Notes: generated from the letters alone by a model not told the origin. A stretch of DNA of 64,000 nucleotides from Haliotis asinina (GCF_037392515.1 NC_090292.1:41412247-41476246), one strand, 5' to 3'. Counted from the first letter of the stretch, positions 12,501 to 23,500 are shown. Numbers and translations are program-made.

Positions 12501-14262
12501 ATAACAGACAATGCCAGTCCAAACCTCGACTGCCAAGGTTGCTGAGTCAATGAGAACATTCCATCAGGTACAACATCTGTCAGTAACATAACTGTTCGTC
12601 AGAATTCCGTATTCAAACAACACCTGTTAACAATGTGATTAGCATCAATAAGTATCAATAAAACCTATTTCAGATACAGGTTTAATCATAGGCAGACTGC
12701 TTGAAAAGTGAAAAAAATTTATTTATTTATCATTATTTTTGTAATTCAATAAACAGATATCATAATATTAACTAGACATTTTTCATTACAGTTGTGCAAT
12801 GTCATTTTGTCTTCTGAAAATGAGCTCCAATCCTCCAAGTCAGAGAGCCAGCATGTCAAAGCAAGGATAGACACGAGAACTTTACAGAACGTTTTGTTTT
12901 CAAATTTCAGTTAGCACTGCGTTTAGGACGGAAGACATATTGCCAGTATAAGACTCAAAGAGGCTAATGCGGTGGTCAAATTACTGCAAAGCTACCACTA
13001 TCTCAAATAATTACTGCTTACTTACAATGTCAATTGCACCCAATTTTTTACCATGGCCTACATGCATAACAACAGTAATCTCCACATAAACTAACATGAT
13101 TGTGAAGTGAAGTTTTATCAGAATGGCAAAGTGATGTTTTTTCAGAAGCTGGAAATTTTGAAGGCTGAGGACAGAACTGCAGATAACAAGCCTTCACCTT
13201 TACACTAGCCTAAGGATCAAAGAATGTGATGTCTGTGTAGCAAAGCAGCCTAAGGACATTAGTCTTCAACATGTTTCACACAGTGAACAGCTTTGTTACC
13301 CAACCTAGTTACAAACATTATATAAGACAACTCATTCCTGGAGTAGTGTTCTGCCTGTAGTATCCATGTATCCTATTGATTAAGATTATTTCAATGGGTA
13401 ACGGTCATGTCTATGAATTCTATAACAACTATAGACCCATATTCCAGGCACAGAATGACTAAACAGAATACAGGGTTACAGGTGTAAATCTTTCCAAATC
13501 TGGTAGTGGTATGATGCAACACTATCATTATCCCAATCTACTCAAACCAACAGCATTTTTCATACATCAAACGAAGTTCGAGAGGGGCACAGAAAAACTA
13601 TTATGTAAAGTCACAACATAAGTGATAGTCTTCTTGTTCTACAAAAACCTAATTTATAAGACTGCCCTTGAAGAATATTGCCGCTACGCCATCAAAACCC
13701 AGTTTCCGGTCCACTCTTAACAATCTTATCAGCTGATTTGTCAGAGACAGGTTTCAGGTCACGATGACAAGCCAACCCATGACTCTCAAATAACCATGTC
13801 ACTATGCCTCACTTACAACAGCATCGAAGTGGTCGATTACTACGTCTTGACAACAGTTCCATTTAAACCTTGAAGTTAAACATTCTCAGAAATGTGGTGC
13901 CATGTTGAGATTCTTTGATTCGAAAGGCAAAATAGAAAACAATATGAACTTAAAATCTATGTGATCACTGATGTGATCAGATTAACCCGAATGTGAACCA
14001 CAATTAAACAGACTAAAAACTAAAATCGTGACAACACAAAGTGCACAAATGTGACATGTGTTGCAAATCGGAAACATGGCAGCCATCTTGGTTTCATCAA
14101 CAAAATGTAAACATTTTCATTACATCGTCATTTACAAATACAAAACACAACGATCAATACGTACATATTTGTACTTTGTAACGCTGGCATACTGGCTAAA
14201 ATGTCTCTGCTTTGGGGGCCAAAATTCTCGTCTAAAACGATAGCTTCAGAAGCTCTTAACAT
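463..14262 (-). CDS. OAZ: Ornithine decarboxylase antizyme, +1 frameshift gene (3' end off window)
   Basis: Antizyme binds ornithine decarboxylase monomers, sends them to the 26S proteasome without ubiquitin, and blocks polyamine uptake; high polyamine raises its synthesis by +1 frameshifting. Seen here: three exons, 14262-14165 (inferred), 1858-1534 and 548-463, with compatible phases. The zero frame ends GPGPLWYS-stop; the +1 frame starts DVPHAVDA and carries the family signatures LYVELPCGILPEGSKES and LLEYAEDRLKCSHVILCF followed by KKNRADR. These match the family pattern Tyr-[IV]-Glu-[IL]-Pro-Gly-Gly-x-Leu-Pro-Glu-Gly-Ser-Lys-[DE] and the downstream helix region. One visible difference is Cys-Gly where vertebrate antizymes have Gly-Gly. 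The last exon or exons (about 60 C-terminal residues in known antizymes) lie left of base 1. The antizyme call is very firm; the first exon is less so. OAZ paralogue number is not decidable. Confidence 0.93.
549..1533. other. OAZ: Antizyme intron 2
   Basis: This stretch lies between exons 2 and 3. It holds a family B SINE near its upstream end and is otherwise AT-rich sequence in which I see nothing. Confidence 0.85.
1377..1512 (-). repeat. tRNA-headed SINE (family B)
   Basis: An antisense copy runs from a GAGTGAATTTATTT remnant of the tail through the ATTCCAGCAATATCAC core to the decayed tRNA-like head. It ends about 20 bp from antizyme exon 2. Confidence 0.8.
1534..1858 (-). CDS. OAZ: Antizyme exon 2, contains the +1 frameshift site
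   Basis: The exon has a TTTCAG acceptor and a GTCAGT donor and is 325 nt long. The zero frame gives 18 codons (MSNQRYCISLGPGPLWYS) and then TGA. After a +1 step the next frame stays open for 89 codons to the donor, from DVPHAVDASKMSFVAEG to LPEGSKE. The exon is in phase with exons 1 and 3 only if exactly one base is skipped, which is independent support for a real frameshift rather than a sequencing error. The sequence GGGTCCTGGGCCTC just before the site also resembles the conserved 5' stimulatory stretch of antizyme mRNAs. Confidence 0.96.
1721..1796 (-). promoter_or_regulatory. OAZ: Predicted 3' stimulatory RNA pseudoknot
   Basis: Stem 1 pairs CCCCACGCCG (1796-1787), which begins 4 nt after the TGA, with CGGCGTGGGG (1749-1740): 10 perfect Watson-Crick pairs, extendable by G-U pairs at both ends. 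Stem 2 can pair loop bases CAGAGGGC (1759-1752) with GCCCCCTG (1728-1721), 7 of 8 pairs with one A-C mismatch, making an H-type pseudoknot. Antizyme mRNAs of vertebrates, and a subset of invertebrates including oyster, are known to use pseudoknots at this position. Confidence 0.8.
1801..1806 (-). promoter_or_regulatory. OAZ: Programmed +1 frameshift site TCC-TGA
   Basis: On the minus strand the codons read TGG TAC TCC TGA T. The zero frame stops at TGA (1803-1801); skipping its T gives GAT (Asp) and the antizyme main frame. UCC-UGA-U is the site used by most animal antizymes. Slow termination at UGA is sensed as high polyamine in known systems. Confidence 0.95.
2358..2582 (-). repeat. SINE family A, degenerate
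   Basis: It shows the antisense family A order: GAGTTTTATGCTGCAC, then GTCTGGACCATACAATCC, then ATGATCATTGATCTACACAA. It is strongly diverged. Confidence 0.7.
5154..5330. repeat. Dispersed repeat D, copy 1
   Basis: About 175 bp closely match 17208-17386, from the shared ATCATGCTGTAC to the shared AATTATTTCCATCCCTG. It has no coding potential and its class is unknown. Confidence 0.85.
5379..5600. repeat. Degenerate ~20-bp minisatellite
   Basis: Roughly ten diverged copies of a GTGAGAACCCCAAGGAGG-like unit are present. The minus-strand open frame of 85 aa here is a by-product of the repeat. Confidence 0.75.
6260..6425 (-). repeat. SINE family A, degenerate
   Basis: It contains GAGTCTGGACCAGACAATCC and GTCTGACCACCTGAT in antisense family A order. 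Both ends are eroded. Confidence 0.7.
6981..7128 (-). repeat. tRNA-headed SINE (family B)
   Basis: An antisense copy runs from GAGTGAGTATGGTTTTAGC through ATTCCAGCAATAACA to a decayed B box (GAATTGAACC). Confidence 0.8.
7960..8430. repeat. Tandem array, ~80-125 bp units
   Basis: The word AAACATATC recurs at 8061, 8166, 8292 and 8373 within repeated segments that also share ATAAGGYGACC and CCAACTGTC. The units are diverged and unequal in length. Confidence 0.75.
9285..9400 (-). repeat. tRNA-headed SINE (family B), decayed
   Basis: GTGGACACCAGAAATGGGCT is followed by remnants of the tRNA-like head ending ACTACCCCACTGCC, on the minus strand. Confidence 0.7.
11583..11750. repeat. MITE-like repeat C, copy 1
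   Basis: It closely matches the MITE at 16025-16200, sharing AATGGGCCATTTTCAGGATT and ATGGCCCATGGCCC. The terminal inverted repeats are partly decayed (TTGGGATAGAGA against CTTTCCCAGTCCCTG). Confidence 0.8.
14165..14262 (-). CDS. OAZ: Candidate antizyme exon 1 (start codon exon)
   Basis: An ATG at 14262 opens 32 codons plus two bases (MLRASEAIVLDENFG and on to LASMPALQSTN), ending at a GTACGT donor. The two leftover bases AT plus the first base G of exon 2 give Met, and the frame then runs directly into the frameshift site, so the phase fits. A TATA box lies 67 bp upstream of the ATG. The donor is weak and N-termini of antizymes are poorly conserved, so this remains a prediction. The alternative is that translation starts at the ATG inside exon 2 (1857-1855), with this exon absent or belonging to another transcript. 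Confidence 0.5.
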
Positions 14263-14328
14263 ATCTCTCCCCTCCTCGCCCTTTGCTTGTTCGTCTTCGT
14301 TTGTGCAAGAGCACGGCCTTGTAAAAGA

Positions 14329-14336
14329 TATTTATA
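14329..14336 (-). promoter_or_regulatory. OAZ: TATA box facing antizyme
   Basis: TATAAATA on the minus strand predicts a start site near 14300 and a 5' UTR of about 40 nt before the ATG at 14262. Confidence 0.5.
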
Positions 14337-14343
14337 TCCGTGA

Positions 14344-14351
14344 TGACGTCA
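14344..14351. promoter_or_regulatory. CRE palindrome TGACGTCA
   Basis: A perfect CREB/ATF consensus lies 8 bp upstream of the antizyme-facing TATA box. Confidence 0.5.
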
Positions 14352-14508
14352 CAATGAGGAGTGCTAATTCCAAATAGATAGGACAGGGTCAAATTTCACC
14401 ATTGTTGGAAACATAAATGAGCATTAGAGATGTCTGACATTATCTCAAGAATTTTAATATCAGAATTTTGTAATAATATCAAAACAAGTCATGTGATCAA
14501 AGTTTGGC

Positions 14509-14520
14509 CAAGATGGCGAC
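14509..14520 (+). promoter_or_regulatory. DCTN6: TISU-like start context of DCTN6
   Basis: CAAGATGGCGAC matches the TISU consensus SAASATGGCGGC at 11 of 12 positions and includes the DCTN6 ATG. TISU combines a YY1-type site with cap-proximal translation starts on very short leaders of housekeeping genes. Confidence 0.6.
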
Positions 14521-14532
14521 GAACAGGGGAAG
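14513..14532 (+). CDS. DCTN6: DCTN6 exon 1 (MATNRG)
   Basis: This 20-nt coding exon is MATNRG plus AG and ends at GTATTT. Its two leftover bases complete a Ser codon with exon 2, giving MATNRGSVKIAPG, parallel to the short basic leader of animal DCTN6. The strong start context supports it. Confidence 0.8.
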
Positions 14533-17500
14533 GTATTTAGATGAGATTTGCACCAATTTTAGCATATATTACTAGTTCTTAAACATATTGGTGTCTAGTT
14601 CAGCATTTAAACCAATGGAAACATTAATTACGTATCTTCACCCATTTCCAGTTCCCCACTGATATGCAATTCGACAGGAAGCTGTCGAGAGTTCAATGCT
14701 TGACAGCTCTGCCTTAGTTAGGACCTTCTGCCAAATTTTGACACAAAAACAGCGGCTAGAATGCAATTTACCAGTCGCAGCACCCTTTACGATCCTTAGG
14801 GTTTGGAGTTAGGGTTAGTCGCCCTTTACGGTTCTTTACGATCCTTACGGTTGGGGTTAGGGTTAGGGGCCTTGCCGATCTTGAGGGAGCGCTATTTAAT
14901 CTGAAAAAGTGCGCCCGGTAAATTAAGTGCAGTACTCCCCAAACAGCTCTGGCACATCAGTAAACTCGTGTCCTGCTGGTATGGGTCGCGCTCTTGTAAG
15001 GAATATATTTGCCCCCGAAGGTAAATCCGGATGTATTTGGAAAAAAAGTGATTTCGTATTAAAAAATACATATTTTCACGTGTCTTCTGAATCGATCCCT
15101 GAGAGGGTTACTGTAATTTAGCTGGGCTGTGTATGTCCTTATTCCTTGAACAAATATAGTGATGACCATGTTCAGTGGCAGCTCGTATTCAATATAATTA
15201 ATAAACAAATAAATAACACTGTCAGTATGTCAGAAAAATGACAGAGGTGATTCTATTGGAAATGGGCGTCAGGCTATATATTGTGCGGTACTTATTGATG
15301 CAAACAAATGAATGTGTCTCACAGACTTCAATATCAATCATTGTCCATCATTTTGAACATATCTCATATCATCAACAACCCATGAAGCTCTGGATTAGAA
15401 CTGATCTTCATTAACTAATGCTTGTCTAACAAGATCGGTTGGTCAGACACACTGACTTGGTTGACCCATGTCATCATATTCCAACTGTGTAGATCGATGC
15501 TCATGCTATTGATCACTGGATTGTCTGGCCCAGACTCGATTGTGTAGAGTCCACCACCATGTAGTTGAAGTATGGCTGAGTGCTGTGTAAAACTCGCTCA
15601 CTCACTCATGCCACTAACGGACACATAATAATTTATTTGCAATATCTCACTTTGTAGACTTATCCAAGTCTTCATCTCAGAAAATGTTTGCATGAAACTT
15701 GTAATTATACATTTCATGCTGATTATTACTATCTGCTGTTTGGCTGAAATAAACTTGAACTTTGAAACACAAGAACTTTTTTTTTTAAAAAAACAAAACA
15801 ACAGAAACACAAAAACTGAGAGTTTGGAGAAAAGAACATTCTCAAGTTTGCCTGTCAAAAACACCAAGTTTTAAAACCAACACATCATACATGCTAGTTT
15901 AGCTGCCAGTTTCCATATCTTATGATTTTCCTGGTCTTTGTTGGTGTATTCAGTTTGCAGCTTGAATCAAAATCAGAGGCTACATTCATATTACTCTCCA
16001 TTTTGACTGGGACAGTAGGGTAGTCCAGGGATTGGGAAAGAGAACTTTGACAATGGGCCATTTTCAGGATTATTAGCCATTTTCTGAATTTTGATTGGGC
16101 CACTGCCCTTGTATCAATAGTAAACTTTCAAATTTTAACGGGCCATTTTTTATTCTAATGTGCAAAATGGCCCATGGCCCCTGCCTTTCCCAATCCCTGG
16201 TAGTCTAGTTGTCAGATCATTCGCTCATCATGGCTTCATACAATGTGTGAAGCCCATTTCTGGTGTCCCTGGCTGAGGTATTGTGAGAATATTGGTAAAA
16301 TTGGAGTAGAACTAAACTAGCTCACCTCATGTCATCACAAAGGTGTCTTGGAAATAGAAAATTGGTTGCTAGCAGAATTACCATTTTTATCATCCCAAAC
16401 TATGTTCCACAGGAGATATGGCTTGTGTGAGATCAGGTCCCAATTTCTCGAAACAAACTTGAATGCAGGAAAATGCATTTGCCAGGATGAAGTTAAATCA
16501 ATACTAAACTCGAACATAGGAGACACTTTGAGCTTGGTGGATAGATTACTTAAGTTGTTTGGTCTTTTATTATTTTAAAAATGCAGCTGAGTTAAACTTT
16601 CAGCTGTTTCCACTTGTCAAACTTAGTTTGAAATTTGAGTAAAGCTTAAGTTTGTTTTGAGAGATCAGGGCCAGACGATGTCTTCCAGGAGATTTTTAAC
16701 GATGCCCTCACAATGTTATGACATCATGAAGTTGATGACATCACAATGCTATGACATCATGGCACTGCAGATCTAATGGCAGTACTGTGTTCAGAGATGT
16801 ACATTTTTCATTGAAAACAAATGAAGAATGATTTTGGTTAATAAATAAAGGCTCACCCAAGTGTCTACTGATATCAAATATATCAACATGAGGTGATAAA
16901 GTAACAAATATCTAAGGCATCTTTGATAGGCATTCTAGAAGTTGAGTAGATGAAGAATGAGGACTATGATTTATGGATATACAACTTCTTTTATTCAGTG
17001 AGTGCAACGTTTCGACATAGATACTAATCTCGTTGTCAAGCAAAAATCATAGTCCTCATTCTTCAAATATCTAAGGCTTGGTATTTAAGGGAGGTAATCT
17101 CTGAATCAAAGAACATGGTGTAAACATGGAATGAATGGTTATGCAGGTATGGAAATAATACATTGCCTGACGTCCCAGTCCAGTGTTTTTTTCTGTCGGG
17201 CAAGGTTTTTTGTACATCATGCTGTACCGATGTCCAGTGGACTTTCCATTGTTCATAATGGTGTTTATTTAAATAATCAACAAGAAAATGAGCTAATATA
17301 GTGGAAAAATTATCAGGGCAAGTGATTTTATAAGTGCCACTGTACCGATTTACATTAGCAATTCAAGAATTATTTCCATCCCTGACATCAGAGACCATAT
17401 CTATTATATGGTCTCTGCTGACATTTTATGCATACCTGTGTTAAAGGCTGTGTTACTGTAAGTATAATTTGTATGACATGTTAGTTAAGAAGATGCAGGT

Positions 17501-20500
17501 TAGAACTACTCTTCTTTGTCGTAAGAGACGACTGACGGGATCAGTTGGTCAGGTTCAGTGACTTGGTTGATGCACATCATCCTATCTCAGTTGTGTAGAC
17601 AGATGCTTTTGATGTCAATCACTGGATTGTCAGCTCAGGTTTAATTATTTACAGACATCCATCATATAGCGAGGATACTGGAGTGCAGTGTTAACCAAAA
17701 ACTCCAATGTACACCGTATTACGATAGACATTGTAATTAATTTCCCTGTGTTTATTAGTGTTGGGAATTGGTTGAAATGTTGCAACTGATAATTGGTTCA
17801 TTGCAAATGAGCAATCATAAAAAAATTGGTTAAGATCATGTTTCATAATTTCCTATTCAGGTTGTTATTTCGGATAAATACAACATGGTCCTTTAGTTTT
17901 TTTATTTTCTTTCATTTAGAAACCGTGCAAATTCCATTTTCACATACAATGTAAAATGATGCAAGTTACTGCTTTGAATTGATGACTAATATATCATGAA
18001 CATAAACTTCCCAGAGTCTTCAAGAAATATTCACAGTGTTCACGAATAGTGTCTGACCCTCTGACAAATCTGGCCGATTTGCCAATGATCAGACAGTCGT
18101 CCCCAACCTGCTGGTCCCAGTGTCTGACTGAATATATTAAAATGACTTTGTCTGAAGTTGTTATTTTTGGCATCTGACACTTGTTCACTTTTCATAAATT
18201 TATGCTTATAATGTTTGTCATTATATAATGTAATGATTTCAATGCCAATTATGAGAAATGTTAAATCTGAAATGTGTGTTGAATTTTGTTCTGTGGGTCA
18301 TCTGAAACTTACAGGACCCAATGTCCTGTTACTTTGAAACACCATTCGTAAACACTGTATTCAGTCTTGACTTTTCAGTAAGTGAAATAAACTTTCCAAG
18401 AATTAATCATGTTTTTATTCCCTGACATTTCCTAAGATAAATTCCATCTCCAATTATTTCAAGCACTAAAACAGTGATTCCAAAATAGTTTGTGTTTGAT
18501 TATGCAAAAATGTAGTTGATGAGTCGGATGTTCAGTTTTCCAATGTTTCAATTAATCTTCACACCTTTTTCGCATTAGTGTCTTTGCCTCACATCATGTT
18601 TTTGCTTAGAGTTTTGTAAAGCTCATTAAAATATGTTCCAGTGTGAAGATAGCCCCAGGTGCTGTGATCTGTGATGAATGTGAGCTGGTTGGAGACATCA
18701 CTATTGGTAGGTAACCATGGTAACAGATGGATTTATTTGTCTTAAATAAATTAAGTCTGTGTTTTCCACAGATTTTGAATCACACATCCCACCTTGGTTC
18801 TTTCTTAATTAATGTGTAATTTGTTTTTATCAAAACTATATATTTAGACTCAGCATTTGCTGACATGGTTTCTTGTGTCTTTAGTATGTAGATCTAGATT
18901 TTGCTGAACCACATCTTAAGAAAGTCTCAAGGCTTCTTTTTATTATATTTTGTTGAGGAAAAGGCATAATGTCACACATTTGTGACAATATTTTGGGCTA
19001 TATTACATATATTAGGGCATATGCACTCAACTTCCTATTGATGAAATAGAAGACTTATTAACCCTTATCACTTGCCTGAACTCGATAATTGAAACTTTCA
19101 AGCAAACAGCTTTCAAACAGAGAGCACTTGCCATATCTGGAATGTAAACAGTTGCTCAGTACATCAAAAACTGTCACAAAACTGGATTCAATCACAGGTT
19201 TTTATTTGTAAAGAGCGCTTCAAGGGACATAACTGTTTGTGGTTTGCTTGAAATAATGTTTGGCTGGTTTGGTGCATGCTAGTTGATTAAAATGTTGCAT
19301 TGCATTAATTCATATGAACTTTTTCCTTTAACGTGATAATTTAAAAATCTAAAAGAAAGAAGTGAATTATATGGTAGCTTTCTTGAGGGCTGACAGTTTG
19401 TATTTATGAAAGAAATGTATTATGGAGTGGGATGTGAAATCGTGCCTATATTTTGAGACCTGTTTTCCTATAAGATTTCAGCAACAAGATGTTTTTGAAG
19501 GAAATCCCCCCAGTAAGTCAATACATAACTGTTTCATCTTGCAGGAACAAGGACGGTGATCCACCCAAAAGCTCGGATCATTGCCGAGGCAGGACCCATC
19601 ATAATTGGAGAGTTCAACATCATCGAGGAACTGGTGGAGATCATCAACAGGTGAGTGAAAGAATGAATATGGTTTTCCATCAATTTTAACAAAATCTCAG
19701 CTATATCACAGTGGGGGCACCAAGAATACACTTTACCCGTGATGGAATTCAAGCCAGGATCTTAAGCATAACCAAGGATTGACTTGGGCTGCGGTTCTCT
19801 CACATCAGTTGCTATAAAACTGAAATTTATATTTACACTCAAGTTTATCAGCAGAGATTTAAAATCTCATCCTGCTCACCTGTATGAGTAGAAATGATAA
19901 AGTGTTTAAATCTGTTTTACCGAGAAAGGTTTTGTCGTCACTTCTTCTCTCAAAGATATTCCCATTGCTTTCTACCCATGTTTAATCTTTGAAACATAAC
20001 TTCCGGTATGGAACTTCGAACATTGTTACACAGTGCTGTACAAGACGAACTGAGCTGCAAGGAGTATGGTAAACTCTGAACTTCACAGTCCTGTGTTGTT
20101 TATGCACTGTACAGAGTTCACGTTTCGAAAGTTGTGTTCTGTCAACATCATGCCTCCCAAAAAGCATCTCCAATGTAAACATCTCATTCCATATTAAAAT
20201 TTTAAAATTTTTAAAGACTACAAATGAAAACAAAGAAACAACTGAAATCCTTGACCTTGATGACAAGCAGAAAACAGACACCAGTGGTAATGCTAGTAGA
20301 TCGAGTTTTTATTCATTGCAGTTCATGATTGATTGAGTTGAAGTTGACTATGACAATGTCATAGTTGTCATTTATTCCTTTTCTTCTGAACGATCATGAA
20401 CAGTTAAATCTCATAAGATTTTAAAAAATCACATATTTTTGGTCACATGTGAGATTTTGTCTCATAACTTTTCTGAGCCAGTACACAACAAGTAATTGCT

Positions 20501-23500
20501 TTTACGGCTAGGCTGTCATACCACCCTACAATAAGCCAATACAAATGACTGAAGAAGAATGTGTAGATTTATCTACAGTCTCAAACTACAGTCCTTAGCG
20601 ACGTGTACGCCAATAGTGAATATCAACTGTATCCTTAAACAGAGATGCCATAAAAGGCGACTATGCTTGTCGTAAGAAGGCGACTAATGGGATCGGGTGA
20701 TCAGGCTTGCTGACTTGGTTGGCAGATGTCATCGGTTCCCAATTGTGCAGATCGATGCTCATGTTGTTGATCACTGGATTGTCTGGTCCAGACTTGATTA
20801 TTTACAGACCACCGCCATATAGCTGTAATATTGCTGAGTGCAGCGTAAAACTAAACTCACTCATTCACTCTCTTAAAGAGAGATTTAGAAGAAGCCCTAA
20901 CATAGGGCACACCACTTTCTTGTTCTAAAGATGAGTGTTTGGGAGGTACCTACTGTAACCTGTGTGTGTAATGAACTGACATAATTTGGGTTAGAACTGG
21001 TCTTCAGCAACAGGTGGTCAGGCTTGCTGACTTGGTTGACAAATGTGATCATATCCCAGTTGTGTAGGTCAATGCTCAAGCTGTTGATCACTGGATTATT
21101 TGGTCCAGATTGGATTGTTTATGGACAGCTGCCATACAGCTGGAATATTGCGGAGTGCAGCATTAAACAACCAACCAACCAACCGACTGACAGACAGATA
21201 GAAGAATCTGTTCTGAAGATCTCTGCATTGTCCCAGTTTATTATAACCATAGTTTAGAGTTGTGTATGAAATGTTTTAGTTGGTGTATCATGTAACCAAT
21301 GTTGATGCCCCCCATCAGTATTATAGAGATCTCTTCTGTCCAACTATGGAAGCAGCAGGGTGGCACAGTGGTTAAAACAGTTGATTGTCATACCAGAGGC
21401 CTGGGTTCAATTCCTATCATGGTTACAATGTGTAAACTACATATAAGAGGGCTGGTAAAAAAAATTCTAAGCCTACATAACTTCTAGGCATATGAGTACA
21501 GCAGATTTGAGCTTGTCATTATCGGCCTAGTGTTTACATGGAGATGTTCCTTTGATTTTGGAAATATGTGAAAGTCACTTGGGTCCAGGTCAGATGAATA
21601 TGGAGTATAAGGAAGTTTTCGAAGCCACATTGATGTACTGCTGACTTTGCCAATCGAGAGGCAAAAGAAGACGAAGATTTGTCATGTAAAATCAGAACTC
21701 CAGCCCTCAACATCTCTCATGCTGTACTTGTATGTACCCCAGTATGCTTCAAGGACCTGTTGCTTACGAAATAGTTGATCTATATGAATAAAATAAATGG
21801 AAATGCTGATGAAGAACTTTATTTAACACTCCTCAAATTAGTTGGTGTCACCAGTCTAGAAGTTATGTAGGCTTAGAACTTTGTGACCAGCCATCGTAGC
21901 TGAGTACAGTGTTAAACACCGAAACAAAACTACCATGTATGAAACCCTTCTTTGTTGGCTCTGCTGGAATAACACTGAGAGCTGCGTTAGACCATATTCA
22001 GAAGTGACTGTCCTGCTGTGGAGTCGAGGATGTTGTTGATGTTGTTGATGTTGTTGATGTTGATGATGTTGCAGATGTGAGGACAAGGATCAAAACCAAC
22101 AGGTGATGATCATCGGCAACAACAACGTGTTTGAAGTCAGCGCACGTATCCTTTTTCCCCCAAAGTGTCCAAGCCCAAATGAATGTTCCGGGTTAAGGTG
22201 CACTCTACGAAGTTGGCTGGTAGAGGTGGGAAGGTGGGAATCACACAGCAAAGCTGAAAGTGTTTTCTAATTCTGAAAAGACCCATGAAGATCTGGGTTA
22301 GAATTGTCCTTCAGCAATCCATGCCTACAGTAAGGGGCGACTATCAGAAGCAGGCGATGAGTCTTGCTGACATGGTTGACACATGTCATCATATCCCCAT
22401 TTCATTGATCAGTGCTCATGCTGTTGATCACTGGATTTTCTGGTCAGAACTCAATTATCTACAGACCACAAATATTGCTGAGTGCTTCATTAAACAAAAA
22501 AACAACCAAATGAAATAATGAACTACTGTAGCAGTACTGTAGACAACTGTACCACAGGTACAGCTGACATGTGGCTCTGTGACACATCAGATACCACAAG
22601 ACCCGGGAAGGTCCGGGTGGAGTAGGCCTTCAGCAACCTATGCTTGCCACAAAAGGCGACTATGCTTGTTGTAAGAGACAACTAACGTGATTGGGTGGTC
22701 ACTGACATCGGTTCCCAATTTGCGCTCATGTTGTTAATCATTGGATTGTCTGGTCCAGACTTGAATATTTACAGACCGCCGCCATATAGCTGGAATATTG
22801 CTGAGTGCAGCGTAAAACTAAAACTCACTCACAGATACCACAAACATCTCCAGTGATGACACAACCATTCTTGAGATACAATGATGGACAGATACTACCA
22901 TGTTTCATCTTCCTTACAATATAGTTTAAGTCTGAGGAGAACAAACAATATTTGGTACCATGATTGCTGCTTTGTACACTTTACTTCTGAAGTCACTTAA
23001 CTAAATCATTTAGGACAAGTCTTTGATCATGAGTGAGTGAGCGAGTGAGTATCCTAGATTGTATCCTTTGAACTTGGTAATTCCATGAGACAGAATTACG
23101 TCTCCAGACTTTGCAGATAGATAAACAGGTAAATCATACCAAGTTGCATGGTGTATTGTGCAGACCATGACTTGGCTGAAGTATTTCTGCCTGTGACACT
23201 GTTGTATTAGTGAATACTTTTCCTTAACTGACCGAAGATGTTGAATGTATGAAAATAGGAGATCACAACATTGTTGAGTCCAAAGGTAAGCTATTTCCCT
23301 CGTATAGAATAGGTGTCAGTTTGTAACAGTCTTAGTCAAGGCTTCACAATTCTCTTTGATCCCTGTCTGCTTCTTAATTTGTGTTCTGTTGTCATTGCAT
23401 TAAGAATTCATAATTCATGTGTGGAACCTTTTCATGCCAATCACATTCTCCACATAAACTTTCTGCTGTTACTCATTATCTGCTTATATTGCAGCCAAGG

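Larger units (their letters stand above)
1859..14164. other. OAZ: Antizyme intron 1 (about 12.3 kb)
   Basis: No convincing exon is seen on either strand. The stretch holds SINE copies, one dispersed repeat of family D, a degenerate minisatellite at 5.4 kb, a roughly 100-bp tandem array at 8 kb and a MITE-like copy at 11.6 kb. Open frames here are short and lack family features. The intron length depends on exon 1 being correctly placed. Confidence 0.5.
14263..14512. promoter_or_regulatory. Putative bidirectional promoter, antizyme/DCTN6
   Basis: The 250 bp between the two start codons hold a TATAAATA box on the minus strand (14336-14329, 67 bp upstream of the antizyme ATG) and a perfect CRE palindrome TGACGTCA (14344-14351). 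No TATA box faces DCTN6. The layout depends on antizyme exon 1 being correct. Confidence 0.5.
14533..18641. other. DCTN6: DCTN6 intron 1 (4.1 kb)
   Basis: Holds telomere-like motifs near 14.8 kb, SINE A and B copies, MITE C, repeat E, a foldback at 16.95 kb and repeat D. I see no coding exon. Confidence 0.8.
19651..22074. other. DCTN6: DCTN6 intron 3 (2.4 kb)
   Basis: Contains two sense SINE A copies, SINE B copies and a microsatellite next to the acceptor; no extra exon is seen. Introns 2 (18707-19544), 4 (22146-23237) and 6 (23638-24325) likewise hold only AT-rich sequence or the repeats listed. Confidence 0.85.
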
